Assembly: GCA_029007785.1 (NCBI GenBank)
Contig: JAQXIM010000018.1
Coordinates: forward strand, 1 to 32,054
DNA from: Clostridiales bacterium
GTDB taxonomy: Bacteria > Bacillota > Clostridia > Lachnospirales > Lachnospiraceae
Direction: 5' to 3'
DNA length: 32,054 bases
Below are positions 24,985-32,054 of the stretch, in pieces (the stretch's first letter is position 1; each line of letters begins with the position of its first letter). The position numbers and the translations under genes were made by a program. The notes under the pieces are model-generated. The model was not told the origin of the DNA, searched no databases, and saw nothing but the letters and a program-made list of their open reading frames with translations.

Positions 24985-25027
24985 ACAGAGGATCCTTTGG
25001 AAGGACAAAATCTCTCTGTTATTATTT
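24985..25027 (+). terminator. Weak hairpin terminator after hom
   Basis: ACAGAG (24985-24990) pairs with CTCTGT (25014-25019) around an inner CCTT/AAGG, followed by TATTATTT. Plausible but imperfect. Confidence 0.4.
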
Positions 25028-25103
25028 AAACAATTTAAAACGCGAAATAAGATAAGAAAATTAACTAAATCGCCAATAAAGTTAATTAAATTCGGTAAAC
25101 GCG

Positions 25104-25132
25104 TTGACAATGAAAAACTCGTGTAGTAAAAT
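25104..25132 (+). promoter_or_regulatory. Strong sigma-A promoter of the ATP-grasp operon
   Basis: Perfect TTGACA (25104-25109), 17 nt, TAAAAT (25127-25132). Transcription would start near 25138-25140, exactly at the left arm of the hairpin 25139-25179. Confidence 0.85.
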
Positions 25133-25138
25133 AATGTC

Positions 25139-25179
25139 ACAAGGGCAAGGGAGCTTCCGAATGAGCACCTTGCCCTTGT
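25139..25179 (+). promoter_or_regulatory. 5'-terminal mRNA hairpin of the ATP-grasp operon
   Basis: ACAAGGGCAAGG (25139-25150) pairs perfectly with CCTTGCCCTTGT (25168-25179), with a 17-nt loop. No T run follows, so it is not a normal terminator. At the very 5' end it may protect the mRNA or be bound by a regulator. Confidence 0.75.
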
Positions 25180-25203
25180 CCTATATACGAGAGAGGTGTT
25201 GGT

Positions 25204-26523
25204 ATGGAGCGGCTAAAAGAACATGCAAGGAGTATTAATAATTTGTTGGCTCGATATGGAGTGAAATTCGGAATTTACAAAAACGGTACGTTCAAGGAAC
25301 AGCTGTTCCCCTTTGATCCGATTCCGAGAATTATTCCTAAAAACGAATGGGATTATCTGGAAAAAGGACTGGCTCAACGTGTAAATGCCCTTAATGCGTT
25401 TCTTAGGGATATATACGGACCGAAGCAAATTGTAAAAGACGGCGTAGTGCCGGAGGATTTCATATTTGCATCATCAGGTTACCTTCCTCAGTGTGAAGGG
25501 ATTTGTCCTCCCGGAGGAATTTTCAGTCACATTTCCGGTATCGATCTGGTACAGTCCAAGGATGGAGAATGGTACGTTCTGGAGGACAATCTTCGGGTTC
25601 CCTCCGGTGCCTCTTACCCCTTGATTGCCAGAGACCTGACAAGAAGAGCCAGTTCTGAAACTTTTCGCCAGAATTCGGTGATGGATAATCGGAATTATCC
25701 TGCAATGCTGAAGGAAATGATGGATTACGCCAATGTGGGAGGAATCAATGTTATTCTGACACCCGGACGATTCAATTCCGCTTATTTTGAGCATTCCTTC
25801 CTGGCAGAACGAACCGGCTGTGTGCTGGCAATGAATCAGGATCTTTTTGTTGAGAATAACCGGGTATACTATCGGGATATGGAAGGAAATAAGCAGAAAG
25901 TCGGTGCGATCTACCGAAGAATTTCCGATGAATATCTGGATCCCATGACTTTCCTGCCGGAATCTTTGATTGGAGTACCGAATCTGATGGCAGCCTATAA
26001 GGCCGGCAATGTGGCCATCATTAATGCACCGGGAAATGGTGTGGCAGATGATAAGGGAATCTACTATTTCGTTCCGAAGATGGTCAAGTACTATCTGAAT
26101 GAAGAACCGATTTTGAAGAATGCACCTACATATCTTCCTTTCTATGAGGAAGACAGAAAATATGTCCTGGAAAATCTGGACCATCTTGTTATTAAAGATG
26201 TGGCAGAGGCCGGCGGTTACGGTGTTGTCTTCGGTGATAAGTTGAATGAGGTGGAACTGGAGAACCTGCGTCATTTGATTGAGAAAGAATCCCGTCGTTT
26301 CATCGCTCAGGAAGTCATTGATTTTATCGACCTGAAAATTCTGGATGAAGATGGTGTTACGGAGGTAGAAAGAAAAGCAGATCTTCGTGCCTTTGTTCTT
26401 TCCGGAGAAAAAACGGAGGTATGGCCCAGTGGTCTCACCCGTTTCTCAAGAAATCCGGACTCATTTGTTGTTAACTCGTCTCAGGGAGGAGGATTTAAAG
26501 ATACATGGGTATTATCTCGTTAG
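25204..26523 (+). CDS. Circularly permuted ATP-grasp ligase (COG2308 type)
   Basis: A 439-residue soluble ligase-like protein. The family hallmarks are all present: VLEDNLRVPSGASYP, DLFVENNRVYYRD, VGAIYRRISDEYLDP, the ATP-binding VIKDVAEAGGYGVVFG, and a C-terminal block DLRAFVLSG then SGLTRF and NSSQGGGFKDTWVLS. Members use ATP to activate a carboxylate for amide or peptide bond formation, but no substrate is established for this branch. It is somewhat shorter than typical homologues (about 470-490). It heads an operon with a strong promoter and overlaps the alpha-E gene by 19 nt. ATP-grasp, alpha-E and transglutaminase genes are a recognised conserved association, predicted to make or modify peptides. 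Confidence 0.93.
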   Translation: MERLKEHARSINNLLARYGVKFGIYKNGTFKEQLFPFDPIPRIIPKNEWDYLEKGLAQRVNALNAFLRDIYGPKQIVKDGVVPEDFIFASSGYLPQCEGICPPGGIFSHISGIDLVQSKDGEWYVLEDNLRVPSGASYPLIARDLTRRASSETFRQNSVMDNRNYPAMLKEMMDYANVGGINVILTPGRFNSAYFEHSFLAERTGCVLAMNQDLFVENNRVYYRDMEGNKQKVGAIYRRISDEYLDPMTFLPESLIGVPNLMAAYKAGNVAIINAPGNGVADDKGIYYFVPKMVKYYLNEEPILKNAPTYLPFYEEDRKYVLENLDHLVIKDVAEAGGYGVVFGDKLNEVELENLRHLIEKESRRFIAQEVIDFIDLKILDEDGVTEVERKADLRAFVLSGEKTEVWPSGLTRFSRNPDSFVVNSSQGGGFKDTWVLSR

Positions 26524-27185
26524 AAAAAGCGGACAATTTGTATTGGCTGGGACGATACAGTGAGCGTGTATTTACGACACTAAAAGTCTTTTATGAGTTT
26601 TACGATAAGATGTTGGATGAGCAGGAGGATGCTTATCTCGTATACTGCCAGAGAATGGGTATCCCGGATGTTTATCACAGCATGAAAGCTTTTGTTCAGG
26701 ATTATCTTTACGACAGAAGCAACCCGGATTCGGTTTGTACCAGCATTAACCGGGCCTATGACAACGCCATTGTCCTTCGGGAAGAAATTGGTACCAACAC
26801 GCTGGGATATATTCAGATGGCATTAGATACTATGAAGGAAAGTAAAATATTTGCCGAGCGTTATCTGCAGCATCAGAAGGTTCTGGATGATCTCTATGCA
26901 TTCTGGGGCTGCGTGGATGATGAAGTGGAAGACGAGGAAAACCGCAATATTATGAAGACCGGCCGTTATGTGGAAAGACTGGATCTGGGAATGCGGTTGG
27001 ACCTGGAGTATAAAGAACTGGATAAGTGTTACAGAAAACTGTCCAGCCGAATCCGTCGTCTTCGCCGTCCCTACAATGATGCCAGATTGTATCAGTTGGG
27101 CCAGATCATGGCAAGGAAAGATAAATGGAAAGAAGAGGCCAATCAGGCACTGTTCTGTGTAAATACATTATTTGAGGTGGATTGA
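26505..27185 (+). CDS. Alpha-E domain protein (COG2307)
   Basis: A 226-residue, almost wholly alpha-helical protein with no membrane segment. It starts MGIISLEKADNLYWLGRYSERV, the standard opening of the alpha-E family, and contains MKTGRYVERLDLGMRLDLEY near residue 150, a second family signature. Function is unknown; the family occurs next to, or fused with, circularly permuted ATP-grasp proteins and is assumed to work with them. The start lies inside the ATP-grasp gene, with GGAGGAGG about 13 nt upstream, and the stop is directly followed by the TTG start of the transglutaminase, so the three proteins are tightly coupled. Confidence 0.92.
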   Translation: MGIISLEKADNLYWLGRYSERVFTTLKVFYEFYDKMLDEQEDAYLVYCQRMGIPDVYHSMKAFVQDYLYDRSNPDSVCTSINRAYDNAIVLREEIGTNTLGYIQMALDTMKESKIFAERYLQHQKVLDDLYAFWGCVDDEVEDEENRNIMKTGRYVERLDLGMRLDLEYKELDKCYRKLSSRIRRLRRPYNDARLYQLGQIMARKDKWKEEANQALFCVNTLFEVD

Positions 27186-28061
27186 TTGAAAAAATTGAAC
27201 TTCTCTTATGAAGTAGAATATTCCTTCAGTCAGCCGGTTACCGATCATTGTTATGCACTTCGCATATTACCGGAAACAAATGAAGAACAGGGAATTTATG
27301 CCTCCGAATATAAGATATCCGGAGGCAATTCCTGTTTGGAAAATGGGGACGAAGTATGGGAAGTTTCAGAAGGCTGCGGCAGTGTGACCGGCAGAGATGG
27401 TTTTGGGAATCCCTTAATTGTGGGACGTCTGGAAGTTCCCCATGATTATTTTCGATTTTCTGTAACGGGAAGTGGTTATATCGACCGAAGCGGCAAGGGC
27501 AAATCGGCAGAGTCGGTTTCTCCTGTTTATCGTTTCCCTACGGATCTCACCAGACCGGGAGACGAGCTTCGGCGCTTTTTTGCGGCAAATCAGGAGATGG
27601 TTCAAGGGCTGAGCAAAGGAAGCAGAGACCGGGTCATGGCCTGGATGCATCTTCTGATGGAGAATTTTTCATACTTTTCCGGTGTAACCGGAATTCATAC
27701 AACGGCAGAAGAGGCTTTGAAAGGCGGCTCCGGAGTATGTCAGGATTATGCACACATTTTGCTGGCACTTTTGAGAATGGACGGAATTCCTGCCCGTTAT
27801 GTGGCGGGAATGATGATTGGTGAAGGTGCAACCCATGCCTGGTGTGAAGCCTGGTGCGAAGGATCGTGGGTGAGCATTGATCCCACCCATGACAGAAAAT
27901 GTGATGATAATTATATCGAAGTAGCCCGGGGCAGAGATTACCGGGACTGCATTATGGACCGGGGCTGTTTTAAGGGCTATGCTCTGCAGACTCAGACGGT
28001 TCGGGTTTCCGTCCAGGAAGCTCAATCCATTCCCGTGGGACGGTGGAGGCTTGGTGTTTAA
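27186..28061 (+). CDS. Transglutaminase-like cysteine peptidase (COG1305 type)
   Basis: A 291-residue protein. The N-terminal ~130 residues are a beta-rich bacterial transglutaminase N-domain (YEVEYSFSQPVTDHCYALRI start). The papain-like core has an intact triad: C185 in SGVCQDYAH, H217 in THAWCEAW and D232 in SIDPTHD. There is no signal peptide, so it is probably cytoplasmic. Such proteins usually cleave or exchange amide bonds rather than crosslink, so it could trim or transfer the product of the upstream ligase. TTG 27186 abuts the alpha-E stop, with GAGGTGG at 27174-27180. The downstream gap contains a palindrome. Confidence 0.92.
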   Translation: MKKLNFSYEVEYSFSQPVTDHCYALRILPETNEEQGIYASEYKISGGNSCLENGDEVWEVSEGCGSVTGRDGFGNPLIVGRLEVPHDYFRFSVTGSGYIDRSGKGKSAESVSPVYRFPTDLTRPGDELRRFFAANQEMVQGLSKGSRDRVMAWMHLLMENFSYFSGVTGIHTTAEEALKGGSGVCQDYAHILLALLRMDGIPARYVAGMMIGEGATHAWCEAWCEGSWVSIDPTHDRKCDDNYIEVARGRDYRDCIMDRGCFKGYALQTQTVRVSVQEAQSIPVGRWRLGV

Positions 28062-28087
28062 AGAGAAAAGACGGAAATCTGATCTGA

Positions 28088-28137
28088 GATCCGATCGGAT
28101 CAGCCGAAAAGAAGAGAGCCCTGTTTTTCTCGGCTGA
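28088..28137 (+). promoter_or_regulatory. Palindrome and intercistronic hairpin
   Basis: GATCCGATCGGATC (28088-28101) is a perfect 14-bp palindrome. It overlaps a hairpin TCAGCCGA (28100-28107) / TCGGCTGA (28130-28137) with extra A-U pairs inside. No T tract follows, so read-through to the deacylase genes is likely. The GATCGGATCAG core also occurs in the 1108-1140 palindrome. Confidence 0.5.
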
Positions 28138-28188
28138 TTGGAAAATGCAGAAAAGAGATATGGAAAAAGAAATACTGAGGATTAAGTT

Positions 28189-29130
28189 ATGATATTAGAT
28201 GTGGCAAATGTTGCTCTTCCTGTGGATGAGCGCCTTATGATACGAAAACAGAGACTGGAACCTCTGGAAAAGAAGCCAGGGCAGAAAAGGATATGTATTG
28301 TTACGGGTATCCATGGTGATGAGCTGGAAGGACAGGCGGTATGTTATCGTCTGCTGAATGAAATCCGCGGGAATATGGAGTATCTGAATGGAACGGTGGA
28401 CCTTTATCCGGCCATGAATCCCTTGGGGATTGACTCCATTACCCGGGGAATTCCTCTGTTCGATCTGGACATGAACCGGATTTTCCCCGGTGATGATGCA
28501 GGAACCGTGGCAGAATATGCGGCAAATCAGGCTGTCAAGGATATTTCCGGAGCGGACATGTGTATTGATATTCATGCCAGCAATATTTTTCTGAGAGAGA
28601 TTCCTCAGGTTCGTATCAGTGAGGCAACGGCACCGATTCTGGTTCCTTATGCCAAAAAGATTAACGTGGACTTCATCTGGGTACATGCGTCAGCCACTGT
28701 TCTCCAGTCCACTCTGGCTCATACCATGAACAGCCGGGGGGTACCTACCCTTGTTGTGGAGATGGGAGTAGGAATGCGGGTTACCAGGGAATACTGCGAT
28801 CAGCTGACAGCAGGAATTTTCAATCTGATGAGTGATATGGGAATCTGGACCGGTCCTGTAACCCAGGTGAGGGAGCCGATTATTTCGGAAGACCGGGAAG
28901 TGGGCTTTGTCAATGCAGAAGCTTCCGGACTATTCCTTCCCAGTGTGGATTTCTGGACCAACGTGGTAAAGGGACAGCATATCGGCGATATTGTAAATCC
29001 TTTGACCGGTGACGTGGAGCAGCGGGTGGAAGCCTGCACAGATGGTATTCTGTTTACTCTGCGTGAATATCCGATGGTATATCAAGGGGCTCTGCTGGCC
29101 CGGATCCTGGGAGGTGCGGAACTTGCGTAA
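28189..29130 (+). CDS. AstE/aspartoacylase-family zinc hydrolase, active-site intact
   Basis: A 313-residue M14-like zinc hydrolase (COG3608 type). Zinc ligands are intact: H42 and E45 in TGIHGDELEG and H129 in CIDIHASN; the likely catalytic glutamate is E191 in LVVEMGVG. DLDMNRIFPG is the substrate-site motif typical of the family. The last ~80 residues form the beta-barrel tail (FWTNVVKGQHIGDIVNPLTG). Relatives remove acyl groups from amino acids by amide hydrolysis. RBS GAGG at 28177-28180 precedes ATG 28189. It lies 127 nt after the transglutaminase and overlaps the next paralogue by 8 nt. The substrate is unknown; succinylglutamate is not implied. Confidence 0.88.
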   Translation: MILDVANVALPVDERLMIRKQRLEPLEKKPGQKRICIVTGIHGDELEGQAVCYRLLNEIRGNMEYLNGTVDLYPAMNPLGIDSITRGIPLFDLDMNRIFPGDDAGTVAEYAANQAVKDISGADMCIDIHASNIFLREIPQVRISEATAPILVPYAKKINVDFIWVHASATVLQSTLAHTMNSRGVPTLVVEMGVGMRVTREYCDQLTAGIFNLMSDMGIWTGPVTQVREPIISEDREVGFVNAEASGLFLPSVDFWTNVVKGQHIGDIVNPLTGDVEQRVEACTDGILFTLREYPMVYQGALLARILGGAELA

Positions 29131-30055
29131 GGAAGTATTATATTCCATGCGTTCCATTTATCGGGACGATCTGGAAGTACTGGGCTATCGTTTCGGCAGC
29201 GGCCGGAAAACGGCCTGTATTATTGGCGGACTTCGAGGCAACGAAGTTCAGCAGATGTATATCTGCTCGCAGATGATCAAGATTCTCTCTGCTCTGGAGG
29301 AAGAGGGAAAGATTCGTCCAAACAATGAAATACTCGTCATTCCTTCGGTAAACCATTATGGTATGAACATTGGAAAACGTTTCTGGGGAGTAGACGGTAC
29401 GGACATCAACCGGATGTTTCCGGGCTATGACCAGGGCGAAACGACTCAGCGGATTGCTGCCGGCGTGTTTGATGTAGTGAAGAATTACAAATATGGTATT
29501 CAGCTTTCCAGCTATTATATGAAGGGAGAATTCATTCCCCACGTTCGGATCATGGCCACTGGTTATCAGAATGTGGATTTGGCAAAGCAGTTTGGTATGG
29601 AATACGTGGCACTGCGGACTCCCAAGCCTTTTGATACGACAACATTGAACTATAACTGGCAGATTTGGAATTGTGAAGCTTTTTCCTTGTTTACTGCAGA
29701 AACCCAGAAAATTCATCCGGAAGGAGCCCGGGACGGTGTGGAAGCCATTCTCCGGTTCCTCAAGTACCGAGGTGTTCTGGATGTGGAGGTCAGCAAAGGT
29801 TTTGCGAATCCCAGCATTGTTGGCAGCGAAGATATGATTGTAGTTCGTTCCGGTGCCGGTGGAATTTATGAACGTTTGAAAGGACAGGGAGATTCCATCT
29901 ACAAAGGGGAAGTCATGGGACGGATCGTTCATCCTTATGAGGGAACCGTACTGGATGATGTGGTGTCTCCTGTGGACGGAAAGGTATTTTTTGCTCATCG
30001 GGCACAGATGGCCATGGAACATGAAGTTCTTTTCAAAGTGATTGCAGAAAAATAA
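29123..30055 (+). CDS. AstE-like paralogue with lost zinc ligands (predicted pseudoenzyme)
   Basis: A 310-residue paralogue of the preceding protein. The fold aligns well: IIGGLRGNEVQQ matches IVTGIHGDELEG, DINRMFPG matches DMNRIFPG, and GIQLSSYYMKGEFIPHVRI matches CIDIHASNIFLREIPQVRI residue for residue. The two zinc histidines are replaced, by R38 and S129, while E41 is kept. Zinc hydrolysis by the standard mechanism is therefore unlikely; it may be a regulatory or binding subunit of the preceding enzyme. TTG 29123 is chosen because GGGAGGTG (29108-29115) sits 7 nt before it; ATG 29147 is the alternative with a weaker AAGGAAG. The frame extending back to 29009 lies inside the upstream gene. 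Confidence 0.85.
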   Translation: MRKEVLYSMRSIYRDDLEVLGYRFGSGRKTACIIGGLRGNEVQQMYICSQMIKILSALEEEGKIRPNNEILVIPSVNHYGMNIGKRFWGVDGTDINRMFPGYDQGETTQRIAAGVFDVVKNYKYGIQLSSYYMKGEFIPHVRIMATGYQNVDLAKQFGMEYVALRTPKPFDTTTLNYNWQIWNCEAFSLFTAETQKIHPEGARDGVEAILRFLKYRGVLDVEVSKGFANPSIVGSEDMIVVRSGAGGIYERLKGQGDSIYKGEVMGRIVHPYEGTVLDDVVSPVDGKVFFAHRAQMAMEHEVLFKVIAEK

Positions 30056-30091
30056 GAGAATTTTGAAAAACGCGAAGAGAAACCAGGGGAG

Positions 30092-30114
30092 GGAAAGAAG
30101 CACTTTTTCTTTCC
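30092..30114 (+). terminator. Weak hairpin after the deacylase pair
   Basis: GGAAAGAA (30092-30099) pairs with TTCTTTCC (30107-30114). No T tract follows, so termination would be inefficient. Confidence 0.35.
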
Positions 30115-30224
30115 TGTCGGGTAAAATTAGTGAAATTATGGAATAGTGCTTCCTTTTTCGGAAAATTCGATGTATACTAGAGACATAATTGATTGAATTG
30201 ATCTATGAAAATGGAGGTCGATGT

Positions 30225-31091
30225 ATGGTTATTTCTGCGAAAGAGATGCTGCAAAAGGCAAGAGCTGAAAAGTATGCAGTGGCTCAGATTAATATCAACA
30301 ATCTGGAATGGGCAAAATCTGCTTTGACAGTGGCGCAGGAGCTGGAGTCTCCGATTATCCTGGGCTGCACAGAAGGCGCCGGAAGATATATGACCGGATA
30401 TAAGACTGTAGTAGGTATGGTGAATGGAATGCTGGAAGAGATGAAAATCACGGTTCCGGTAGCCCTTCACCTGGATCATGGCAGCTATGAGCATTGTTAT
30501 CGTTGTATTGATGCCGGTTTTATGTCTATTATGTTTGATGGTTCCCATTATCCCATTGAAGAGAATCTGGCAAAGACAAAAGAACTGGTGGAAGTATGTC
30601 ATTCCAAAGGAATTTCCCTGGAGGCAGAAGTTGGAGCAATCGGAGGAGACGAAGATGGCGTATCTGCTGCCGGAGAATGTGCAGATCCGGAAGAGTGCAA
30701 GATGATTGCAGATCTGGGAGTTGATTTCCTGGCTGCCGGTATCGGCAATATACATGGACAGTACCCGGCTGACTGGCCCGGATTGAGCTTTGAAACTCTG
30801 GAAGCAGTAAAGAATAAAGTTGGCGAGGAGCTTCCTCTGGTTCTTCATGGAGGTACCGGAATTCCTGCTGACATGATTCAGAAAGCAATTTCTCTCGGTG
30901 TATCCAAAATCAATGTAAATACGGAGTGCCAGCTTTCTTTTGCAGCAGCAACCCGTAAGTACATAGAAGAAGGAAAAGATCGTCAGGGCAAGGGCTTCGA
31001 TCCCAGAAAACTGCTCCTTCCCGGTGCAGAAGCAATCAAAGTTACTGTTCGTGAGAAACTGACTCTGTTTGGATCTGTTGGAAAGGCCTGA
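30225..31091 (+). CDS. fba: Class II fructose-bisphosphate aldolase
   Basis: A 288-residue glycolytic zinc aldolase of the short class II (FbaA/GatY-like) group. Zinc and substrate motifs are LHLDHGSYEHC, EAEVGAIGGDEDGV, GIGNIHGQYP, LHGGTGIP and KINVNTECQL. ATG 30225 has GGAGG at 30213-30217; the frame from 30189 runs through this site and is rejected. TATACT at 30173-30178 is a candidate -10 with no good -35. Tagatose-bisphosphate aldolase is the main alternative in this family; the absence of tagatose genes nearby favours the glycolytic enzyme. Confidence 0.93.
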   Translation: MVISAKEMLQKARAEKYAVAQININNLEWAKSALTVAQELESPIILGCTEGAGRYMTGYKTVVGMVNGMLEEMKITVPVALHLDHGSYEHCYRCIDAGFMSIMFDGSHYPIEENLAKTKELVEVCHSKGISLEAEVGAIGGDEDGVSAAGECADPEECKMIADLGVDFLAAGIGNIHGQYPADWPGLSFETLEAVKNKVGEELPLVLHGGTGIPADMIQKAISLGVSKINVNTECQLSFAAATRKYIEEGKDRQGKGFDPRKLLLPGAEAIKVTVREKLTLFGSVGKA

Positions 31092-31570
31092 TGAGAAAAG
31101 GATATCCTTTTCCGTCTGTGAGCAAGTATTTTGAAAGACAATAGGATGATGACCGCAGGGAGGCAGCGAGCTGCCGGAACCTGAATGACCGGAGTATTTT
31201 CCGGAAGGGCTTCATCAAAATATGACCAATCGCAAAGGGGCGGATGTATAGGAATCATCTGCCCCTTTGAACTTATAGAAGCAGTCTTATAAAACCGGTG
31301 ATGCGATTTTTTGCAGATTGGCAAGGGGAAAACTGCCCTTACTTTATAAAATAAAATATTATGGATAAAAATTAAACATTTTAAAGAAAAGTACTTGAAA
31401 TACTTGATAAAATGTTGTAAAGTATGTCCATGAGAAAAATACAAACTCATAGTATTTTGAAAAAAATGACGGAACAATCAGTAATGATTTAAGCCTGTCT
31501 GATAAAAGGATAGAAAAATCAATAACTGATGTGATTGGTAAGTCAATATCATTCAAGGAGGACGAATCAA
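31092..31570 (+). other. Gene-free stretch with structured RNA potential before glnN
   Basis: No credible gene. GAAAAGG ATAT CCTTTTC (31095-31112) is a possible weak fba terminator. GATGA (about 31147) with TTCATC (31211-31216) can close a junction holding GGCAGCGAGCTGCC and CCGGAGTATTTTCCGG. AATCGCA (31228-31234) pairs with TGCGATT (31302-31308), followed by T, enclosing a strong AAGGGGCGGATG / CATCTGCCCCTT hairpin. The glnN promoter lies after all this, so the structured part belongs to the fba 3' end or to a separate small RNA. I do not recognise a known riboswitch. Confidence 0.5.
31395..31423 (+). promoter_or_regulatory. Promoter for glutamine synthetase III
   Basis: TTGAAA (31395-31400), 17 nt, TAAAGT (31418-31423). 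The resulting leader would be about 140 nt of A-rich sequence. Confidence 0.55.
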
Positions 31571-32054
31571 ATGAGTGAAGTATACAATGTGGCTGAAATT
31601 TTTGGTACCGATGTTTTCAATGATACCGTGATGAAGGAACGCCTTCCCAAAAATATTTACGCGGATCTCAAGCGTACAATTAAAGAAGGAAATGAATTGA
31701 GTCCTGCAACAGCAGAGGTTGTCGCCAATGCTATGAAAGATTGGGCAATTGAAAAGGGTGCTACCCATTATACTCACTGGTTCCAGCCGTTGACCGGAGT
31801 TACTGCTGAGAAACATGATTCGTTTATTTCTGCTCCTACTGAGGACGGAAAAGTTATCATGGAGTTTTCCGGCAAAGAACTGATCAAAGGTGAACCGGAT
31901 GCATCTTCTTTCCCTTCCGGCGGTCTTCGTGCTACTTTTGAAGCAAGAGGCTATACAGCCTGGGACTGCACCTCCCCTGCATTCTTAAAACATGATGCAG
32001 CAGGAACCGTTTTGTGTATTCCCACTGCTTTCTGCTCCTACACCGGTGCGGCCC
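31571..32054 (+). CDS. glnN: Glutamine synthetase type III, 5' part only
   Basis: The first 161 residues of a protein normally about 700 long, running off the right edge. It starts [20 protein letters not shown], and the signatures [20 protein letters not shown] and [20 protein letters not shown] are diagnostic of the GSIII (GlnN) family rather than GlnA. It makes glutamine from glutamate and ammonia using ATP. AAGGAGGA at 31556-31563 precedes ATG 31571. Confidence 0.95.
   Translation, partial: MSEVYNVAEIFGTDVFNDTVMKERLPKNIYADLKRTIKEGNELSPATAEVVANAMKDWAIEKGATHYTHWFQPLTGVTAEKHDSFISAPTEDGKVIMEFSGKELIKGEPDASSFPSGGLRATFEARGYTAWDCTSPAFLKHDAAGTVLCIPTAFCSYTGAA

Noticed and set aside
29009-29122. 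Longer N-terminus for the second AstE-like protein
   Set aside because: It would overlap the upstream gene by 122 nt and adds residues absent from the paralogue; TTG 29123 has a strong GGGAGGTG site.
31092-31570. Riboswitch or T-box controlling glnN
   Set aside because: The best promoter for glnN (31395-31423) lies downstream of the structured part, and no known riboswitch motif is recognised.

Overview
The window looks like chromosome from a spore-forming, Gram-positive Clostridia, most likely a member of the Lachnospiraceae. Three things point there: the order spoVT - mazG - hup - rqcP - yabP - yabQ - divIC - spoIIE - tilS - hpt - ftsH, which is the Firmicute sporulation/division neighbourhood; sigma-A, sigma-E-like and sigma-G-like promoters with strong AGGAGG ribosome binding sites; and a type III glutamine synthetase at the right edge. 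All convincing genes are on the + strand. There is no phage, insertion sequence, integrase or CRISPR array.

Region by region. Positions 1-2000 hold the 3' end of a secreted Ig-like/Fn3 surface protein and a flavodoxin-ferredoxin (EFR1-type) protein. Positions 2000-3250 are an unusually AT-rich stretch with no credible gene but with a consensus promoter, a duplicated 25-nt box and a terminator, so perhaps a long non-coding RNA. Positions 3253-6060 hold an ECF-type sigma factor and a membrane-anchored beta-propeller protein with a cytoplasmic hexapeptide-repeat tail. Positions 6245-17265 are the sporulation/division/housekeeping block: spoVT (good sigma-G promoter), a 25-bp tandem repeat, pepF-mazG, hup, rqcP, yabPQ (possible sigma-E promoter), divIC, a spoIIE lacking the usual multi-span membrane domain, then tilS-hpt-ftsH. 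A GH13 amylase-type enzyme, a tRNA-Tyr/tRNA-Leu operon, a heterodimeric ABC exporter and homoserine dehydrogenase follow (17276-24969).

The most interesting part is 25104-30055. One good promoter, with a perfect 12-bp hairpin at the very start of the transcript, precedes a circularly permuted ATP-grasp ligase, an alpha-E protein and a papain-like transglutaminase, packed with overlaps or no gap. A short palindrome-bearing gap then leads to two overlapping AstE/aspartoacylase-like genes. The first keeps its zinc ligands; the second has lost both zinc histidines in an otherwise alignable fold. Together they look like a make-and-cleave amide/peptide bond system with a regulatory pseudoenzyme. 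Its substrate cannot be told from sequence.

The right end has a class II fructose-bisphosphate aldolase, a structured non-coding stretch of nearly 500 nt, and the start of glutamine synthetase III. Functions come from motif recognition in the translated sequence without database searches; promoter and RNA-structure calls were made by eye.
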